64,000 bases of DNA from contig JAKOGH010000051.1 in NCBI GenBank assembly GCA_024811115.1, positions 62,001 to 126,000 of the forward strand, in the 5' to 3' direction. Shown in pieces: positions 60,196 to 64,000 of this stretch. The position numbers and the translations under genes are program-made. Under the pieces are notes generated by a model that saw only the letters and a list, made by a program, of their open reading frames with translations, had not been told where the DNA came from and made no database searches. The DNA is from Terana coerulea. Its lineage: Eukaryota; Basidiomycota; Agaricomycetes; Polyporales; Phanerochaetaceae. The stretch's first letter is position 1; the number at the start of each line of letters is the position of its first letter.

Positions 60196-62118
60196 TGTAA
60201 GCGTACAAGTAATACAGTCAATATACCGCGTTTTCTCATGCTTTTGTTGGCACTTGCCTGTTCTGACTGAAGTCTCGAGCAGCCTCATAGTTGCGAGTGG
60301 AAGGAAGCTGAGGTATGTACTCCATTCGTCGTGGAAGCCGCGCGAAATTGACATTCACTACCAAGCGAGAACAATGTCAGCGGAGATCCCGTCCTGCAAT
60401 CCCACCTGGCAACTGAAGGCGGCATCGCTTTCGTCTCGTGCACAATGCGTAGTGAGACGGACTGCCAATATGGTAGTTCATATGAAACCGCTTGTATTCG
60501 AGTGTGTGCATACATGTTGATCGCAAGTGGTAAACATCGTGCACGAGCATGTGGTCGCTGGCGTAGTCACAGATACGGCCCGGAAGTCAATAAGCACAAG
60601 CTTTGGTGCGGCTTCGCGTTCACCTATTCGCGCATCCTGGAGCATTGATCAACACGTCTCAACATGATACAGCGCACAGCCAATTTACGCACAGGGGAGC
60701 CATCGAAACAGCCATATTGCCTATCACTCCTTCCTTCAAATCCCGTGCACGCTGACTCTGAGGCTGACTATCACTGTCGGCAAGCATCGCGGCTTGGTCT
60801 ATCCTTGTTCACAGCTATGGTACACATTAATGGATCATGGCAGCTAACAGCAGCGTTACACGGCTCACCATTCCAAATCACACAGAAGCAGCTAGAGGTC
60901 TACATAGCATTGCACGACGTGGACCACGGGAGATTTGTTTCGCCCGGTGAGAAGATACTGCCAAGTTATCCACCTAGCTGCATCAATGGACTACTCGAGC
61001 GAAACGGAGCCGCGAGTGCGAAGCATCCTGGTCGGCAGAGCGCGAAGAAGACGCCTTATGTGGTGGTGATTTCACCTCTCCCCATCGTGCGCTCGAGTGA
61101 AGCCATGACTGGGTGTAGCATCGCCGCTTTCAGGTACATCGTCTCCGTCCTCTAAGTTCAGACAAGCCGGTTCGACCAATCGGCCCATGCATAGTAGCCC
61201 TTCCGCGCGCGGCGCTACATAGTCCAGATCTGCAGATATCGTTCAGTAGGAACAAACCACAAGATCAATCACACGACGCACTTCCAGATGTCCGATATCC
61301 ACTGTCAAAGCCTACGTGCCTGATCGTCCACGAAACTTCGAAGTCGCGGTCTGGCCGTACGATGTAAGCGTTCTTTCCGGTTTGCCCTCTGCCTTGTTCG
61401 CGCAACTTCTGAGGGTTCTTTTTGAGCCTTGGAAGGAGGGATAGTCTCCTGCCGCACGGAGAAGAACATAGCGCGGTGAGTGTGCTGCAGTAAGTCGCGA
61501 AAGTCAAAGCAATCACCATGTAAAACACTTAGTTAAGCCCGGGAATGATATTCACATAAGGATGGGCCGTGATGTGAAACAATGCCTATTGTGCATGCCC
61601 ATGATATGCGCAGTCGATAGCAGCTGGAAAGAGATATCGAACGTTGTGCAGGACGAGACTGAGGTCAGAGTTGGCGTGCATATAGAAGTACTGGGGGCAT
61701 AGGTCCATCTACTTGTTTCACTTCGCATCGATACCGCCGCTCTTCCGACTTAGATAGCCTTGCATCATACTCCCGAGATGCGCTGTTAGCATCGTCGTGT
61801 CAGGACTAGAGTTTCTCCTCAGGGGAAGTCAAAATGTAGCCCGAGCACATAAAATAGTGTACTCACTATTACTGTCTAATTGCACGACCTGATGACATAT
61901 TCACCTCACCATTGTAGCCCGAGTCTGTCTGCATTTGAGGCGATCGATGGCAGTATACAAACCTTGCATTAAACCTAGATCATAGTGTAGCATCTGTAGA
62001 TAGTACGGCTCGATTAAACGCTATTAGTTACTCCTCGTCACTTTGGTCACCCAGGAACGCCATGATGCTTTGCCGCGCGCTTCCGACCTACGAATAACGT
62101 TAGTGCAAATACACAGAC
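60196..62118. other. Gene-poor stretch
   Basis: Begins at the outer end of the right arm. A 163-residue plus-strand frame at 60664-61155 has no domain, no splice partner and unconvincing composition; I do not call it. Nothing else is recognised. Confidence 0.45.
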
Positions 62119-63806
62119 TTATTCAAAACAAAGAATGCGCACCCGCTTTTTCTTCGACATCATCTCTGCGTCGCTCTCTTGCTCATCTGAATCTTCTGAC
62201 CCCTTTTGCGCAGTCGTCTCTGAAGCCTTCCTCGACGTGCGGCGGGAGGCTACAGGCTCCCGAACCACGGCCTGCTCGAAGTTCTGGACATCCTCTACGC
62301 AGAGCAAGCCGCACATAGATCAATCTAACATCACGTCGGAAAATGAAGTTCAACGCACCTAGCTCCTGCGCCAACTCTCTCTTCGCCTTGATAGACTTTG
62401 CCTTTTCCATGCTCAGCCGTCCGGTCATGCCTAGATCGGCAAGGAGCGATTTGAGGCGCCGGATTTGGGCGGACTTATCGTCGGGAATGTCCTTGAACTC
62501 TTTGCTCCAGACCTTGCGGACACCACAGGCGGTGATGAAGGACTGCTCAAGGATACTCAGGTAAGCATATGCGCGAAACGCAAATGGTGCAGATTTGGAA
62601 CCTTGAGGCGTTTGATCTCCTGGTCATCAGGAGATTCCTCGCTGGTGTCTTTTGTCTTGCGCTTCCGACCCTTGGTGGCGGGCTGAGCCAGTATCTTCCG
62701 TCAAGAAACGCAGCGCATATAGTCAAGTTGGCCTTACCGCTGATGGATCCTATGTCGTGGGATGCACGTAGGATGAGGAATTGGTACGGGGCATACATGA
62801 AGTGGACTTACCCCTCTTGGAGCCTTTTTTCTGCCGTGCTTGTGGTCATGGGCATGATCCTCGGAGCCGCTGCTCTGTTTATCGACCAAGACGAAACAAT
62901 TAAGGACAAGTTTGGATAAAGTCCCAAGGGGAGACGTACCTCTGCAGTGTCTGGCCTTGGCTCTGTGACGTGTGAGATATATTGTCTCAACAAAATATAC
63001 AATTAACCCACCGGGTTCGAGGTTTTCGGCGTTTATAGCCTTTGCTTCTGCGTTTGGTGAGGCCTGCTCGGCGAATAATTTTGAATGCGATAAGCAAGGC
63101 GAACATGACGAGGACGAGGATACGAACGGCTTTTGATGCTTTCCCATTAGTCGACTTCGCAGCAGCGGAACTTGTACCATTCTCGCCAGCACCATCTTCT
63201 TCATCTGAAGACGGCACCACGGACTTCAATCAATAACGGACGCTGGCATGAGCCTTAGTGTCATCAACGTCGCTCGAACCATGACTTACGGCGGACCGCA
63301 CAATTTTCTGACCCTTGCTTTTCTCAGAGTCTGCTTTCTTCGCCCGTGTAGCCTCCTCTTTCCCTGCCCGTGGCTTTTTCTTCGCCTGAGCCGATGTCAT
63401 ATCTGACTTGCGTTTCTTCGCTTTCGAGGGCTTCTCTTCCTCGCCAGGCTGCAATTCAACCTCCATGTTCGTCGCGCGCTTGTTTTCGACCTCTACCTCT
63501 TCCTAATGTGTGTTGTTGTGTGGTTTATATCAACCCGCCCTCAGCATATTGCGTACAGCTTACCATCATTTCCTTCACCACTGCGGTCAGCTCCCGCTTG
63601 TATTGCTGCAGGGCTCCTTCATCCAAACCAAGTCTCTTCTCAACTTCATTTCGAATCGTTTTTTGCGTCCACTCGCTGTCGAGGCACTAATTAGTTCGGC
63701 GACTTCAGCATGGTCTGCGCAGCACTCACTGTATCGTATCACTCTCCCAGAGCTCTGTGGCCAGCTCTTTTGTTTTCAGCACGGCATCCTCAAGGTCGAC
63801 ATCCAT
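62119..63806 (-). CDS. HIRIP3/DEK-C-like chromatin protein
   Basis: Multi-exon gene on the minus strand. The first exons 63806-63730, 63675-63564, 63502-63290 and from 63223 are in phase and encode MDVDLEDAVLKTKELATELW, a DEK-C-like helical domain HEWTQKTIRNEVEKRLGLDE with ALQQYKRELTAVVKEMM, and long Lys-rich acidic/basic tails (KAKKRKSD, KKKPRAGKEE, SSDEEDGAGE). The middle exons (about 62.7-63.1 kb) I could not settle. The last exons encode EIKRLKSFITACGVRKVWSK, SAQIRRLKSLLADLGMTGRL, SMEKAKSIKAKRELAQEL and EDVQNFEQAVV, the conserved C-terminal helix bundle of HIRIP3-like and related fungal transcriptional regulators. It then ends SDEQESDAEMMSKKKR. Likely a nuclear histone-binding or chromatin factor. 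Confidence 0.75.
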
Positions 63807-64000
63807 TTTCGGAGAATATTGCGAAAGATTTCCGTGAATTTAGAGGGGTGTGAACGAGGAAGACGAGAACAGCAGCCTCAGCCCAACCTGAACGCGACAC
63901 GCGACGTCACAAGACCACCGGTCACTGCCGTGACGCTTCGCGCTGAAGGCGCTTAGTAGGCAACCCTAACCTCGCTTTGGGAGACAAGTCGGGGCCGGAT
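63807..64000. other. Upstream flank of the HIRIP3-like gene
   Basis: Promoter side, cut by the window edge; no motif called. Confidence 0.4.

Noticed and set aside
60664..61155. 163-residue plus-strand open frame
   Set aside because: Starts with ATG, but has no recognised domain, promoter or homologous copy in the window.

Overview
The window is nuclear DNA of a filamentous basidiomycete, most likely a white-rot member of the Polyporales. Coding regions are GC-rich and split by many 50-65 nt introns with GT..AG ends. There are class II secreted peroxidases of the lignin-peroxidase type, a mushroom ricin-B-like lectin, a Kre9/Knh1-type GPI protein, a U6 snRNA and a set of fungal housekeeping genes. 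The species cannot be named from the sequence alone.

Layout. (1) 1-16.2 kb is an accessory region with six paralogues of an F-box-like family (partial at the left edge, then 3.8-4.7, 5.8-6.7, 7.6-8.5, 13.7-14.7 and 15.2-16.2 kb). Between them lie a Ser-rich unknown gene (1.3-2.4 kb), a (QxW)3 lectin (10.6-11.3 kb) and a secreted Gly/Ser repeat protein (12.5-13.2 kb). (2) 16.6-23.6 kb is the left arm of a large inverted duplication: a tandem-repeat block, lignin-peroxidase relics, a second repeat block and a full-length lignin peroxidase gene, all on the minus strand. (3) 23.6-48.5 kb is a core that the arms do not repeat: U6 snRNA, a RanBP1-domain protein with a membrane anchor, a PDI-like thioredoxin protein, two unknown genes, the oligosaccharyltransferase catalytic subunit STT3, the Kre9-like GPI protein and RNase H2 subunit C. 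(4) 48.5-60.2 kb is the right arm, the mirror image on the plus strand. It carries an extra convergent pair of BTB-domain genes just inside its outer end. (5) 60.2-64 kb is gene-poor and ends with a HIRIP3/DEK-like chromatin gene.

The most unusual content is the repeat blocks that follow the peroxidase copies (two per arm). On one strand each block starts with ACGCGT boxes and a TATA box. It continues into units that are exactly 140 bp apart in the outer blocks and so cannot be a conserved reading frame. Each unit can fold into a three-way-junction-like RNA: an outer helix, a 7-bp hairpin capped by a GNRA tetraloop, and 4-5 bp AAG-loop hairpins. Paired positions change together between units. 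I read this as an undescribed structured non-coding RNA family linked to the peroxidase genes.

A caution applies to every gene model. At least fourteen single-base frameshifts, nearly all in short homopolymer runs, interrupt otherwise well-conserved genes, including STT3 and RNase H2C, which are expected to be functional. This looks like residual long-read assembly error, so a frameshift alone should not be taken as evidence of a pseudogene here.
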